The position numbers were made by a program, and so were the translations under genes. Shown here piece by piece: positions 8,429 through 16,711 of a stretch of DNA of 64,000 nt. Under the pieces are notes generated by a model. The model made no database searches, was not told where the DNA came from, and worked only from the letters and a program-made list of their open reading frames with translations. The DNA is from Pseudomonas mangrovi. Its GTDB lineage: Bacteria > Pseudomonadota > Gammaproteobacteria > Pseudomonadales > Pseudomonadaceae. The stretch covers positions 124,001 through 188,000 of the forward strand of contig NZ_QASN01000017.1 in assembly GCF_003052585.1 (NCBI RefSeq), in the 5' to 3' direction. The first letter of the stretch is position 1. Every line of letters starts with the position of its first letter.

Positions 8429-9135
8429 AACGTATCGCCATCCTCCAGCACGTCGCCTTCGAGGGCCCGGCACGCATCGCCGACTGGCTGGCGCTGCGCA
8501 ACCTGCCGGCGCGTACCCACCACCTGTATGCCGGGGATGCGCTACCGCAACTCGATGACTTCGACCTGCTGATCCTCCTCGGCGGCCCGATGAACATCGA
8601 CGAAGAACACCTGCATCCCTGGCTCGGCGCGGAAAAGCGCCTGCTGCGCAACGCCCTCGCCGCTGGCAAGCGGGTGCTCGGCATCTGCCTGGGCGGCCAG
8701 CTGCTCGCCGATGCCCTCGGCGCGCGCGTGGCCGCCATGGGCCAGTCGGAGATCGGCTGGTGGCCGCTGGAGAAATACGCCGACTCACGCCACTCGCCGC
8801 TCGGCCGGATGCTGCCGCAGCGGCTTATGGCACTGCATTGGCACGCCCAGGCGTTCGGCCTGCCGCAGGATGCGATAGCGCTGTACGGCAGCGCCGTCTG
8901 CCGCTGGCAGGGCTTTGTCTGGGAGGAGCGCGCCGTGGCGCTGCAGTGCCATCTGGAAAGCACCCCGGAGAGCGTCGAGGCACTGCTGGTGCATGCCGGC
9001 GAGGACCTGCGCATGGCCGGCGCGGTGCAGGACGCCGCGAGCATTCGCGAAGGCAGCGACCACTGCCGCTCGCCGGGGATGCCGCTGTATCGCCTGCTCG
9101 ACTACCTCAGCGGACCGCATGCGGCATTGCGCTGA
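8425..9135 (+). CDS. Class I glutamine amidotransferase-like protein
   Basis: 236 aa. The triad is visible: nucleophile Cys in GICLGGQLLADA (about residue 92), His in ALHWHAQAF or QCHLES, and Glu shortly after in the QCHLES region. An early strand reading LLILLGGPMNIDEE matches GMP-synthase-like stand-alone amidotransferases. Such proteins hydrolyse gamma-glutamyl amides or glutamine. Placement behind an aminotransferase suggests degradation of a gamma-glutamylated amine, but that is inference. The ATG overlaps the upstream stop (ATGA). Confidence 0.87.
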   Translation: MKRIAILQHVAFEGPARIADWLALRNLPARTHHLYAGDALPQLDDFDLLILLGGPMNIDEEHLHPWLGAEKRLLRNALAAGKRVLGICLGGQLLADALGARVAAMGQSEIGWWPLEKYADSRHSPLGRMLPQRLMALHWHAQAFGLPQDAIALYGSAVCRWQGFVWEERAVALQCHLESTPESVEALLVHAGEDLRMAGAVQDAASIREGSDHCRSPGMPLYRLLDYLSGPHAALR

Positions 9136-9200
9136 GCGGCGTCAGGGGCGGCCTTCGCCGCTTGCAACCAACCCGACGGATTCCCTGCAACGCCAGCCAT

Positions 9201-9251
9201 CCCTCATCCGGCGCTGCGCGCCACCTTCTCCCGGAGGGAGAAGGACAGCTG
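9201..9251. repeat. Dispersed intergenic repeat, type A (first copy)
   Basis: The stretch starts CCCTCATCCGGCGCTGCGCG and runs into a CTTCTCCC...GGGAGAAGG hairpin. Near-identical copies are seen at 9464-9512, and inverted at 18723-18770, 41704-41758 and 48594-48700. It sits in gene-free DNA right after the amidotransferase stop and could serve as a transcription end. It is REP-like and does not code. Confidence 0.65.
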
Positions 9252-9292
9252 CGGGAGCGACGGCTCGGTGTGGGGGCTGGCAGGGCTTCGCT

Positions 9293-9457
9293 TTTCCCTC
9301 TCCTTCGGCAGAGGGTGCCGAAGGCGGGTGAGGGATGCCTCGGCGTGCAGGGCCTTTCCATCCGTAGGGTGGATGACGCCTTGCTCATCCAGCGGAGATT
9401 GTCTGGTGGATGGGTAAAGCGCCATCCACCCTACGGCCAAGGCCAGTCGGCGTGCAG
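9293..9457 (+). repeat. Long repeat, type B, copy 1 (inverted partner at 18782-18944)
   Basis: About 165 bp containing two nested hairpins, CCTTCGGCAGAGGGTGCCGAAGG and the GTAGGGTGGAT...ATCCACCCTAC arms. The reverse complement matches 18782-18944 at roughly nine in ten positions by eye. The two copies bracket the crotonase-to-MocR block in opposite orientation. Confidence 0.75.
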
Positions 9458-9463
9458 TCGCGG

Positions 9464-9512
9464 CATCCCTCATCCGGCGCTGCGCGCCACCTTCTACTGG
9501 GGGAGAAGGATA
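9464..9512. repeat. Dispersed intergenic repeat, type A (second copy)
   Basis: Same start as the copy at 9201 (CCCTCATCCGGCGCTGCGCG), followed by CACCTTCTACTGGGGGAGAA. With copy 9201-9251 it brackets repeat B. It lies just before the stop of the minus-strand crotonase gene. Confidence 0.65.
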
Positions 9513-9542
9513 GCGGTGGAGCGGTATGGGTCTATGCCGGTA

Positions 9543-10196
9543 TTACTCCAGCCGTCCGAGCAGATCGCGGTTCAACCGGCGGCGGGTTTCCGCGTAGGCG
9601 GGACGATCCAGCGCAGCCAGGCGGGCCATGGCCGTACGGGCATTGTCCAGCAGCGCATCAGGAGCACTGAGCTGATCGAAGAAACCCGCTGCCAGGGCCT
9701 GACGCGGGTCGAAGGGTTCAGCCTGGAGCACCGCGCGGCTGAGCCAGGTCGGCGCCAGCCGCTCGCGGGCCAACGTCAGCGCCGGCTCGGGCATGGGCAT
9801 GCCGATCGCCGTCTCGTTCAGGCAGATGCGGAAGTCGCCCAGGCTGCCGACACGCCAGTCGGCGCACAGCAGCAAAAAGGCACCCTTGGCCATGGCATGG
9901 CCGCTGCAGGCCATCACCACCGGCGCCGGATGGCTGAGCAACTGCCGTGTGAGCAGCCCGCCCGCCGCACGCAGGCGCTTCTTCTGCTCGCCTTCGACGC
10001 GCATCACGCGCAAGTCGAAGCCGGCGCTGAAGCAGCCGTCGCGGCCGCTGATCAGCAATCCCAGCCCATCCTGCGCAGCGCGCTGCACCTGCTGATTGAG
10101 CTCATCCAGCAAGGCCTGCGAAAGCGCATTGACCTTGCCGTCGTCGAGCACCAGTTCGCGCCAGCCCTCGGCGTCATGGACGCCGATCAGGCTCAT
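9543..10196 (-). CDS. Enoyl-CoA hydratase/isomerase (crotonase) family protein
   Basis: 217 aa, shorter than the usual 255-260 aa crotonase. The oxyanion-hole segments are visible as CFSAGFDLRVM and GHAMAKGAFLLLCADWRVG, the latter replacing the common GGG motif. The catalytic Glu pair of true hydratases is not clearly placed, so isomerase, hydrolase or lyase activity is possible. Its ATG overlaps the stop of the upstream acyl-CoA ligase (ATGA), so both are made from one transcript. Missing C-terminal helices may limit trimer formation or reflect a different subfamily. Confidence 0.83.
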   Translation of the reverse strand: MSLIGVHDAEGWRELVLDDGKVNALSQALLDELNQQVQRAAQDGLGLLISGRDGCFSAGFDLRVMRVEGEQKKRLRAAGGLLTRQLLSHPAPVVMACSGHAMAKGAFLLLCADWRVGSLGDFRICLNETAIGMPMPEPALTLARERLAPTWLSRAVLQAEPFDPRQALAAGFFDQLSAPDALLDNARTAMARLAALDRPAYAETRRRLNRDLLGRLE

Positions 10197-11821
10197 GCCT
10201 GGGCCGCCTTGCGCGCTTCGTCACGCAGCTCGCGGCGCAGCAGTTTGCCGACGCTGCTCTTGGGCAGCTCGGCGCGAATCTCGACGAAGCTGGGAATCTT
10301 GTACCCGGTCAGGTGCTCGCGGCAGTGGGCGATCAGTTGTGCCTCGGTGACCTTGGGGTCGAGCAGGCTGACGAAGATCTTCACCGCCTCGCCCTTTTTC
10401 TCGTCCGGCACGCCGACCGCCACGCACTCACGCACGCCGGGGCAACGCACCACCACGTCCTCCACCTCGTTGGGGAAGACGTTGAAGCCGGAGACCAGGA
10501 TCATGTCCTTCTTGCGGTCGACGATGCGGATCAGCCCCTGCTCGTCGATGGTGCAGATGTCACCAGTCTTCAGCCAGCCATCGGCCGTGAGGGTGTCGGC
10601 GGTGGCCTCAGGACGCCCCCAGTAGCCGAGCATCACCTGCGGGCCACGTATCCACAACTCACCCGGCTCGCCGGTCGGGGCATCGCTGCCGTCCTCGCGT
10701 ACCGCGCGGACCTCGGTGTCGATGGTCGGCGCACCGACGCTGCCCTTGCCATGTGGCGTCCAGGGCGTGCCGGTGGAGACCACGGCGCTGGTTTCGGTCA
10801 TGCCGAAGCCTTCGCGGATCACCGAGCCGGTGCGCTCGATCCAGCGCTGCTCGACCGCGCTGTTGAGCGGTGCGCCGCCGGAGTTGGCGTACTTCACGCG
10901 AGAGAAGTCGATCTTGTCGAAATCCGGGTGCGCCATCAGGCCGACGAACAGCGCGTTGATGCCGTTCATCAGGGTGAAGTCGTGCTTGCGCATGGCGCCG
11001 ACCATCTCGTCGAGGTTGCGCGCATCGCGGATGTACACGGTGTGGATGCCAAGTCCCACCGGCAGCAGCATGTTCGTGACGAACGCCATGATGTGGTAGA
11101 GCGGCAGCGGCGCGATGCGCGTGTCCTTGCCCGGCTCGATGCGCCCCGGCTGGAGAAACAGCTCGCTGCACTGGATCACGCAGGCCAGCAGGTTGCGGTG
11201 GCAGATCATCGCCCCCTTGGCCACGCCGGTGGTGCCGCCGGTGTACTGCAGCAGACAGACGTCCTCGATGCCCCGCACCGCCTCGGTCGGCGGGCTCTGC
11301 TCACCCAGGCGCAGGGCCTGCATGAAGCGAATCGCCCCAACCTCCTCGGTGGCGTACTGCGGATTCTCGAAGTCGTCGGCGCTGGAGATGATCAGCAGAC
11401 CGATATCGGTGTCCGCCTGCAGGCTGCGCACCAGCGGCAACAGGCGATCCAGCACGATCAGGGCCTTGGCGCCGGAGTCGCGGAACTGGTGCAGTGCCTC
11501 GTCGCGGGTGTACTGCGGGTTGGTGTTCACCTGGATCAGGCCGGCCTTGAAGATGGCGTAGGTCACCACCGGATACTGCAGGCCGTTGGGCATCATCACG
11601 GCGATGCGGTCACCGCGCTGCAGACCGCTGTGATGGGTGAGGTAGCTGGCGAAGGCGTCGACCCGGGCGAGGAACTCGGCGTTACTGAAGGAGGTGTCGC
11701 CACAGGTGAAGGCACGCCAGTCCGGATGGGCTGCAGCGGCCTGGGCCAACAGGTCGTAGACGTTGTGCAGGGGGTTCGCAGCCAGTTGCGCAGCGACATA
11801 ACCAGTGGCGGTGGAAGACAT
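10193..11821 (-). CDS. Long-chain-fatty-acid/aryl acyl-CoA ligase (AMP-forming, FadD-like)
   Basis: 542 aa, full length. The phosphate-binding motif YTGGTTGVAKGA, the FGMTETSA adenine-site motif, and the hinge and catalytic-Lys region of the ANL superfamily (VDRKKDMILVSGFN and ELPKSSVGKLLRRELR) are all present. It activates a carboxylic acid with ATP and CoA and would supply the crotonase, 3-hydroxyacyl-CoA dehydrogenase and thiolase encoded nearby. GGAGG lies seven bases before the ATG. The promoter region holds the IclR-type palindrome at 11849-11863. Chain length or ring nature of the substrate cannot be read from the sequence. Confidence 0.9.
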   Translation of the reverse strand: MSSTATGYVAAQLAANPLHNVYDLLAQAAAAHPDWRAFTCGDTSFSNAEFLARVDAFASYLTHHSGLQRGDRIAVMMPNGLQYPVVTYAIFKAGLIQVNTNPQYTRDEALHQFRDSGAKALIVLDRLLPLVRSLQADTDIGLLIISSADDFENPQYATEEVGAIRFMQALRLGEQSPPTEAVRGIEDVCLLQYTGGTTGVAKGAMICHRNLLACVIQCSELFLQPGRIEPGKDTRIAPLPLYHIMAFVTNMLLPVGLGIHTVYIRDARNLDEMVGAMRKHDFTLMNGINALFVGLMAHPDFDKIDFSRVKYANSGGAPLNSAVEQRWIERTGSVIREGFGMTETSAVVSTGTPWTPHGKGSVGAPTIDTEVRAVREDGSDAPTGEPGELWIRGPQVMLGYWGRPEATADTLTADGWLKTGDICTIDEQGLIRIVDRKKDMILVSGFNVFPNEVEDVVVRCPGVRECVAVGVPDEKKGEAVKIFVSLLDPKVTEAQLIAHCREHLTGYKIPSFVEIRAELPKSSVGKLLRRELRDEARKAAQA

Positions 11822-11848
11822 CCAAAAACCTCCAAAATCGATTTATTA

Positions 11849-11863
11849 TTCTGCTGTGCGAAA
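11849..11863. promoter_or_regulatory. IclR-type operator TTCTGCTGTGCGAAA upstream of the acyl-CoA ligase
   Basis: Arms TTCTGC and GCGAAA with a 3-bp centre match the palindrome at 3582-3596. Read on the minus strand it is followed at once by TAATAA, a plausible -10 element for the ligase-crotonase operon. Confidence 0.65.
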
Positions 11864-12049
11864 TTTAGTGTCGAAATCCGATGGTATGCGATAGATTTTC
11901 GTGGCGCAATCGTCCATCGGTCTGCGCCCGCAGCTGCCCGGAGCAGGTCGATCTGCTATCGTTCGCCCCCAATTGCCAGCCGAGTGGCCGTTGGCCATCG
12001 CGCGCTGGGCGCGGGCGCGCCTGGTCAGGGAGCCACTTATATTTAGCCG

Positions 12050-12853
12050 ATGAACCGAGAACCCATGATCGAAGACGACGAAGAGACCAGCCCGCAGAAA
12101 GACCGCAAGTTCGTCGAAGCCCTGGCCCGCGGCCTCGATGTGCTGCGTGCCTTCACCCACGGCACCGTGGTCATGGGCAATCAGGACATCGCGCGCATCA
12201 CCGGGCTGCCCAAGCCGACGGTCTCGCGCATGACCTACACCCTGACCAAGCTCGGCTATCTCAGCTACTCCCAGCAGCTGGAGAAGTACCAGCTGGACTC
12301 GGGTGTGCTGGCCCTCGGCTACGCCTATGTGTCGAACCTGCGCGTGCGCCAGCTGGCCAAGCCGTACATGGACGAATTTGCCCGTCGCACCAACACCACG
12401 GTCGGCCTGACCTGCCGCGATCGGCTGTCGATGATCTACGTCGAGAACTGCCGACCGACTGACCTGACCTCACTGCGCATGGATGCCGGCGTACGCCTGC
12501 CGCTGGCGACCACCGCCGCCGGCCGCGCCTACCTGGCCGCCACGCCGGAGAAGGAGCGCGAGCACCTGCTGGCGGCGCTGGCGGACAAGATGGGCAAGGA
12601 CGACTGGCCGAGCATGCGCACCTCGCTGGAAGCCTCCTTCGCCGAATTCCGCAGCCATGGCTTCTGCCTGTCGCTCGGCGACTGGGATCGCAACGTCAAC
12701 GCCGCTGGCGTGGCGCTGCATCTGCAGGACGGCAGCATCATGGTGCTGACCTGCGGCGCGCCGTCCTTCCAGCTGTCCGAAGACACGCTGAAGAATTCCC
12801 TGGCGCACCAGCTGGAAATGCTCGCCCGGGACATCGAAAGCCTGGGCGTCTAA
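12050..12853 (+). CDS. IclR-family transcriptional regulator
   Basis: 267 aa. An N-terminal winged helix (FVEALARGLDVLRAF, then ITGLPKPTVSRMTYTLTKLG) and the IclR effector-binding domain (VGLTCRDRLSMIYVENC, GVRLPLATTAAGRAYLAA) are complete. IclR/PcaR-type proteins bind short palindromes and respond to pathway acids or CoA esters. It is transcribed away from the ligase operon and towards the MFS gene. Shared palindromes in three neighbouring promoter regions make it the likely local regulator. An alternative start at 12065 (MIEDDEE) cannot be excluded, as no clear Shine-Dalgarno sequence supports either. Confidence 0.92.
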   Translation: MNREPMIEDDEETSPQKDRKFVEALARGLDVLRAFTHGTVVMGNQDIARITGLPKPTVSRMTYTLTKLGYLSYSQQLEKYQLDSGVLALGYAYVSNLRVRQLAKPYMDEFARRTNTTVGLTCRDRLSMIYVENCRPTDLTSLRMDAGVRLPLATTAAGRAYLAATPEKEREHLLAALADKMGKDDWPSMRTSLEASFAEFRSHGFCLSLGDWDRNVNAAGVALHLQDGSIMVLTCGAPSFQLSEDTLKNSLAHQLEMLARDIESLGV

Positions 12854-13032
12854 GCCCCTGCTGCACCCACTCAGGCACGGCCACTACCTCCAGCGGCGCC
12901 CCGCGCGCCGCGCCTGGCCCGCCTCACTTCGCGCTCACTTGCCAGCCGCACGCCAGAGGCGCAAGGCCCCTGGCGCGGCTGGGCATCTCGCCTAGGCTGC
13001 ACGAGCGAGACAGCCGTTTCATCCGAAACACG

Positions 13033-13047
13033 TTTCGCAGAGCGGAA
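13033..13047. promoter_or_regulatory. IclR-type operator TTTCGCAGAGCGGAA (MFS promoter, distal site)
   Basis: One mismatch from a perfect 6+6 palindrome with a 3-bp spacer. It begins 51 bp (about five DNA turns) before the second site at 13084, so two dimers would lie on the same DNA face. An overlapping CGAAACACGTTTCG palindrome lies at 13024-13037. Confidence 0.6.
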
Positions 13048-13083
13048 CAGATGGCCATCAAAGGCAACAAATAACAACAAAAA

Positions 13084-13098
13084 TTCTGCATAACGAAA
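13084..13098. promoter_or_regulatory. IclR-type operator TTCTGCATAACGAAA (MFS promoter, proximal site)
   Basis: Arms TTCTGC and ACGAAA with ATA between. A TATAAA -10 element at 13111-13116 lies so that this site covers the -35 region, and no good -35 hexamer is present. That is typical of promoters needing an activator, though a repressor there would also work. The rest of 12854-13169 has no gene. Confidence 0.6.
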
Positions 13099-13169
13099 CT
13101 CGGTTTCCCGTATAAAAGGCGCTTGGCCGCGCCCTGCCGGCCGTTCGAACGAGTCACTGGAGCCCGTCA

Positions 13170-14510
13170 ATGCACAACAACAACGGCTACCCCTCGAGCA
13201 CCCGCGCCTGGCTGACAGTCGCCATTCTGATGCTCGCGTACGTCCTGTCCTTCGTCGACCGACAGATCCTCACCCTGCTCGTGGGGCCGATCCGCGCCGA
13301 TCTGCAGATCTCCGATACGCAGATGAGCCTGCTGATGGGCCTGTCCTTCGCGCTCTTCTACACCATCTGTGGCATCCCGCTGGGGCGCGTTGCGGATAGC
13401 AAAAGCCGGCGCGGGCTGATCGCCGCAGGCGTGCTGGTCTGGAGTCTGATGACCGCCCTGTGCGGTACCGCCAAGACCTTCTGGACGTTCCTCACCTTCC
13501 GCATCGGCGTGGGGGCCGGTGAAGCGGCATTGTCGCCGTCGGCCTATTCCCTGCTGGCCGACAGCTTTCCGCCGCGGCTGCGCGCCACCGCCATCAGCGT
13601 CTATTCGATGGGCATCTATCTCGGCTCGGGCCTGGCGCTGATGATCGGCGGCACCGTCGCCGCCTGGGCGCAGTCCAAGGGCAACGTCGACCTGCCGCTG
13701 CTCGGCGAAACCCGCCCCTGGCAGCTGATCTTCCTGGTCCTCGGCGCCGCCGGCGTGATCTTCGTGCCCATCCTCATGCTGATCAAGGAGCCTACCCGCC
13801 AGGGCAAAGGCGCCGGCGTGGCCGTGCCGCTCGGCCAGGTAGCCAGCTATATCAGGGCCAACCGCAAGTCGGTGATGTGCCACAACGTCGGCTTCGCCCT
13901 GCTGTCCTTCGCCTCCTACGGCGGTTCGGCCTGGATTCCAGAGTATTTCGCGCGCACGTTCGGCTGGGAGCGTGCGGAGATCGGCCTGATCTATGGCGGC
14001 ATGGTCTGTGGCTCAGGCGCGCTGGGCATCCTGCTTGGCGGCCGCATTGCCGACTGGCTGCAGAAGCGCGGCCGTCGCGACGCCGGCATGCGCGTCGGCA
14101 TTCTCTCCGCGGTCATCGGCTTTTTTCTCAACGGCGTCTATCTGGTCGATAACAGCACAGCCGTCATCGCGCTCATGACCGTCAAGGTGTTCTTCGTCGC
14201 CATGCCCTTCGGCGTCGCCGCCGCGGCGATCCAGGAAATAATGCCCAACCAGATGCGCGGGCAGGCATCGGCGATCTATCTGTTCGTGATCACGCTGATC
14301 GGCATGGGCATCGGCCCGACCGCGGTGGCGATGGTCACCCAGTACGGCTTCCGCGCCGACGAGATGCTGCGCTATTCGATCTGCATCGTCACCGGCATTG
14401 CGCTGCTCGGTGCGGCCATCGTCCTGAGCATGGGGCTCAAGCACTATCGCAAGAGCCTGGACGACCTCGAACAGTGGGCGCCCAAGGACAGTCCCGCCGT
14501 CGCCACCTGA
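13170..14510 (+). CDS. MFS transporter, Spinster-like
   Basis: 446 aa with twelve hydrophobic segments. The N-terminal signature FVDRQILTLLVGPI and the loop 2-3 motif GRVADSKSRRGLIAAG are typical of Spinster-type major facilitator carriers found beside aromatic, steroid and acyl-CoA catabolic genes. GGAG precedes the ATG by seven bases. The upstream region carries two IclR-type palindromes 51 bp apart, so it probably takes up the substrate activated by the ligase at 10193. Direction and substrate are inferred. Confidence 0.88.
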   Translation: MHNNNGYPSSTRAWLTVAILMLAYVLSFVDRQILTLLVGPIRADLQISDTQMSLLMGLSFALFYTICGIPLGRVADSKSRRGLIAAGVLVWSLMTALCGTAKTFWTFLTFRIGVGAGEAALSPSAYSLLADSFPPRLRATAISVYSMGIYLGSGLALMIGGTVAAWAQSKGNVDLPLLGETRPWQLIFLVLGAAGVIFVPILMLIKEPTRQGKGAGVAVPLGQVASYIRANRKSVMCHNVGFALLSFASYGGSAWIPEYFARTFGWERAEIGLIYGGMVCGSGALGILLGGRIADWLQKRGRRDAGMRVGILSAVIGFFLNGVYLVDNSTAVIALMTVKVFFVAMPFGVAAAAIQEIMPNQMRGQASAIYLFVITLIGMGIGPTAVAMVTQYGFRADEMLRYSICIVTGIALLGAAIVLSMGLKHYRKSLDDLEQWAPKDSPAVAT

Positions 14511-14571
14511 TCGCCCCGCAGCGCCTTCCGCCATTCCCACAAGGACGGGCAGACAGGCGCTGCATGTTGGA

Positions 14572-14591
14572 GTCGGGGGCTTTCCCCCGAC
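14572..14591. terminator. Hairpin after the MFS gene
   Basis: A perfect 8-bp GC stem (GTCGGGGG with CCCCCGAC) with loop CTTT lies 60 bp after the MFS stop and before the convergent TetR gene. It has no T tract, so it may be a weak or bidirectional terminator. Confidence 0.4.
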
Positions 14592-14681
14592 AGGGCGCGC
14601 TTCCCTCGGGAGCACCCGGCCCATCGGCTACCTGCCATATCCGCCGCGCCAACACGGCGGCTATGGCGCCCTCCCACCCTG

Positions 14682-15254
14682 CTAGTCGCGCTCTGCCGCC
14701 ACCAGCTCAGTCACCAGTTGTCTGCTCGCCTCCAGCACCTGCTGCTGTATCTGCGGCGTGGCCAGCATGCGCGCTACCAGCAGCGCGCCAACGCACTGGC
14801 AGAGGATTGCCCAGGCCTGCTGCTCATCGCCCAGCGCCGAAGCCCAGGCCTGCTGCAGGCGGCTGATCCAGTGCTCGGCCTGTTCGCGCACCGGCAGTTC
14901 GGCCCGCGCGATCTCCGCCCCCAGGGTAGGCAGCGCACAGCCGCTGTCCGGGTGTTCGACGTGGGCCATGCTCAGGTAGATGTCCAGGCAGCGCTGCAAC
15001 CGGGCGCGGGACATTTGCGCTTCGACCGACTCGCCCAGGCGTTCCAGGCTCTGGCTGAGCTCACGCTCGACGATCGCGGAAAACAGCTCGCCCTTGGACG
15101 GAAAGTGACTGTAGAACGCGCCGCCGCTCAGGCCGATGGCCTTCATCAGGCCGTCGACACCGGTGGCGGAGAAGCCCCCGCGCTTGGCGATGGCACCGCT
15201 GCTGCAGAGCAGTTTCTCGCGGGTTTGCGCCTTGTGATCCGCCGAGTAACGCAT
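14682..15254 (-). CDS. TetR-family repressor of the SDR/isomerase operon
   Basis: 190 aa from ATG 15254, selected because GGAG lies six bases upstream; a longer frame to 15302 has no such site. The TetR helix-turn-helix is clear, with GVDGL followed by GAFYSHF in the recognition helix. The C-terminal ligand domain has no obvious identity. It is divergent from the SDR gene, and the 14-bp perfect palindrome TTAACGATCGTTAA lies between them. The same recognition helix and operator core recur in the TetR at 62315. Confidence 0.9.
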   Translation of the reverse strand: MRYSADHKAQTREKLLCSSGAIAKRGGFSATGVDGLMKAIGLSGGAFYSHFPSKGELFSAIVERELSQSLERLGESVEAQMSRARLQRCLDIYLSMAHVEHPDSGCALPTLGAEIARAELPVREQAEHWISRLQQAWASALGDEQQAWAILCQCVGALLVARMLATPQIQQQVLEASRQLVTELVAAERD

Positions 15255-15315
15255 TCGATCTCCACTCACGCTGCTTGCTTGACGATGTCCGAACCATAGC
15301 ATAACGTTCGTTTAC

Positions 15316-15329
15316 TTAACGATCGTTAA
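15316..15329. promoter_or_regulatory. TetR operator TTAACGATCGTTAA
   Basis: Perfect 14-bp palindrome 15 bp upstream of the SDR start and 61 bp upstream of the divergent tetR start. A related half, AACGTTCGTT, lies just left of it at 15303-15312. Confidence 0.75.
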
Positions 15330-15344
15330 TTAAAGGCGAATACC

Positions 15345-16079
15345 ATGCAGACAGACCGCAGAAAGGTGGCACTGGTGATAGGCGCAGGCGATGCCACCGG
15401 CGGCGCGATAGCCCGCCGCTTCGCCCGTGAGGGTTACGTCGCCTGCGTGGTCCGGCGCAGCCTGGACAAGCTGCAACCGCTGGTGGAGCGCATTCGCGCC
15501 GAAGGTGGCGAGGCGCATGCCTTCGGCGTGGACGCGCGCAAGGAAGAAGAAGTGAGCGCGCTCATCGAGCAGATCGAGAATGAAATCGGCCCGATCGAGG
15601 CCTTCGTCTTCAACATCGGCGCCAACGTGCCCTGCAGCATCCTCGAGGAAACCGCGCGCAAGTACTTCAAGATCTGGGAGATGGCCTGCTTCGCCGGCTT
15701 TCTCACCAGCCAGGCGGTGGCCAGGCGCATGGTTGCGCGCAAGCGCGGCAGCATCCTCTTCACCGGCGCCACCGCCGGCCTGCGCGGCGCCGCCCACTTC
15801 GCCGCCTTCGCCGGCGCCAAGCATGCGATTCGCGCGCTGGCGCAGAGCATGGCGCGGGAGCTGGGGCCGCTGAACGTGCACGTCGCCCACGTCGTGGTCG
15901 ACGGCGCCATCGACACCGCATTCATCCGCGACAACTTCCCCGAGCGCTATGCACAGAAGGATCAGGACGGCATCCTCGATCCCGAGCACATTGCCGACAA
16001 CTACTGGTACCTGCACAGCCAGCCGCGCGATGCCTGGACCTTCGAACTCGACCTGCGCCCTTGGATGGAACGCTGGTAA
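15345..16079 (+). CDS. SDR-family protein lacking the usual catalytic Ser and Tyr
   Basis: 244 aa with the short-chain dehydrogenase fold. The cofactor loop reads IGAGDATGGAIAR instead of TGxxxGIG. The NAG-like motif is NIGAN (residues 90-94). Where active enzymes have SS...AG the sequence is TGATAG (140-145), and the YxxxK motif is FAGAK, with Phe155 in place of Tyr and Lys159 kept. It is therefore probably not a classical dehydrogenase. The start is supported by AAAGG. The operon is under the TetR palindrome and continues into a DsbA-fold isomerase gene 34 bp on. Confidence 0.8.
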   Translation: MQTDRRKVALVIGAGDATGGAIARRFAREGYVACVVRRSLDKLQPLVERIRAEGGEAHAFGVDARKEEEVSALIEQIENEIGPIEAFVFNIGANVPCSILEETARKYFKIWEMACFAGFLTSQAVARRMVARKRGSILFTGATAGLRGAAHFAAFAGAKHAIRALAQSMARELGPLNVHVAHVVVDGAIDTAFIRDNFPERYAQKDQDGILDPEHIADNYWYLHSQPRDAWTFELDLRPWMERW

Positions 16080-16113
16080 GCCACCCACACCCCGACCTGC
16101 AGAGTGAATCCCT

Positions 16114-16704
16114 ATGAGCAAGACCGTTGAGTTCTTCTTCGACTTCGGCAGCCCCGCCAGCTACCTGGCCTGGACCCAGCTGCCACAGCTGTGCGCGGCG
16201 CATGACGCCACCCTGGTGTACCGGCCCATGCTGCTCGGCGGCGTCTTCCAGGCCACCGGCAATGCCTCGCCGGTGACAATTCCAGCCAAGGGCGCCTACA
16301 CCTCCAGGGATTTTTCCCGCTTCGCCCGCCGCTATGGCGTGCCGCTCAACTTCAACCCCAATTTTCCGATCAATACCCTGACGCTGATGCGCGCTGCCAC
16401 CGGCGTTCAGCTGTACATGCCGGAGCGCTTCGAGGCACTGGTGACTGCGATCTACAACGCAATCTGGGTTGAAGGATTGGACCTGAGTAATCCGGTGGTG
16501 GTCGGGCAGGCGCTGGCCAAGGCCGGTTTCGAGCCCCAGGCGATACTCGCCCTGACCGCGCAGCAGGACGTCAAGGACGCGCTCAAGGCCACCACCGAAG
16601 AAGCCGTGCGCCGCGGCGTGTTCGGCGCACCGAGCATGTTCGTCGGTGATGAGCTGTTCTTCGGCCAGGACCGCCTGGACTTCGTGCGCGAGGCCCTGGC
16701 CTGA
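16114..16704 (+). CDS. 2-hydroxychromene-2-carboxylate isomerase family protein (DsbA/GST-kappa fold)
   Basis: 196 aa. The opening VEFFFDFGSPASYLAW carries the Ser of the NahD/GST-kappa active site (SPAS) instead of a CxxC, and the C-terminal VFGAPSMFVGDELFFGQD is the cis-Pro loop of this family. NahD-type enzymes isomerise 2-hydroxychromene-2-carboxylate with glutathione in naphthalene breakdown, but many chromosomal relatives act on unknown substrates. It follows the divergent SDR in a TetR-controlled operon. No other naphthalene genes are nearby. Confidence 0.87.
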   Translation: MSKTVEFFFDFGSPASYLAWTQLPQLCAAHDATLVYRPMLLGGVFQATGNASPVTIPAKGAYTSRDFSRFARRYGVPLNFNPNFPINTLTLMRAATGVQLYMPERFEALVTAIYNAIWVEGLDLSNPVVVGQALAKAGFEPQAILALTAQQDVKDALKATTEEAVRRGVFGAPSMFVGDELFFGQDRLDFVREALA

Positions 16705-16711
16705 CAGGGCC

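Noticed and set aside
8760..10625. A 621-codon frame across 8.8-10.6 kb
   Set aside because: It runs over the amidotransferase gene, the repeats, and antisense to the crotonase and ligase. Amino acid composition is random for a high-G+C shadow.
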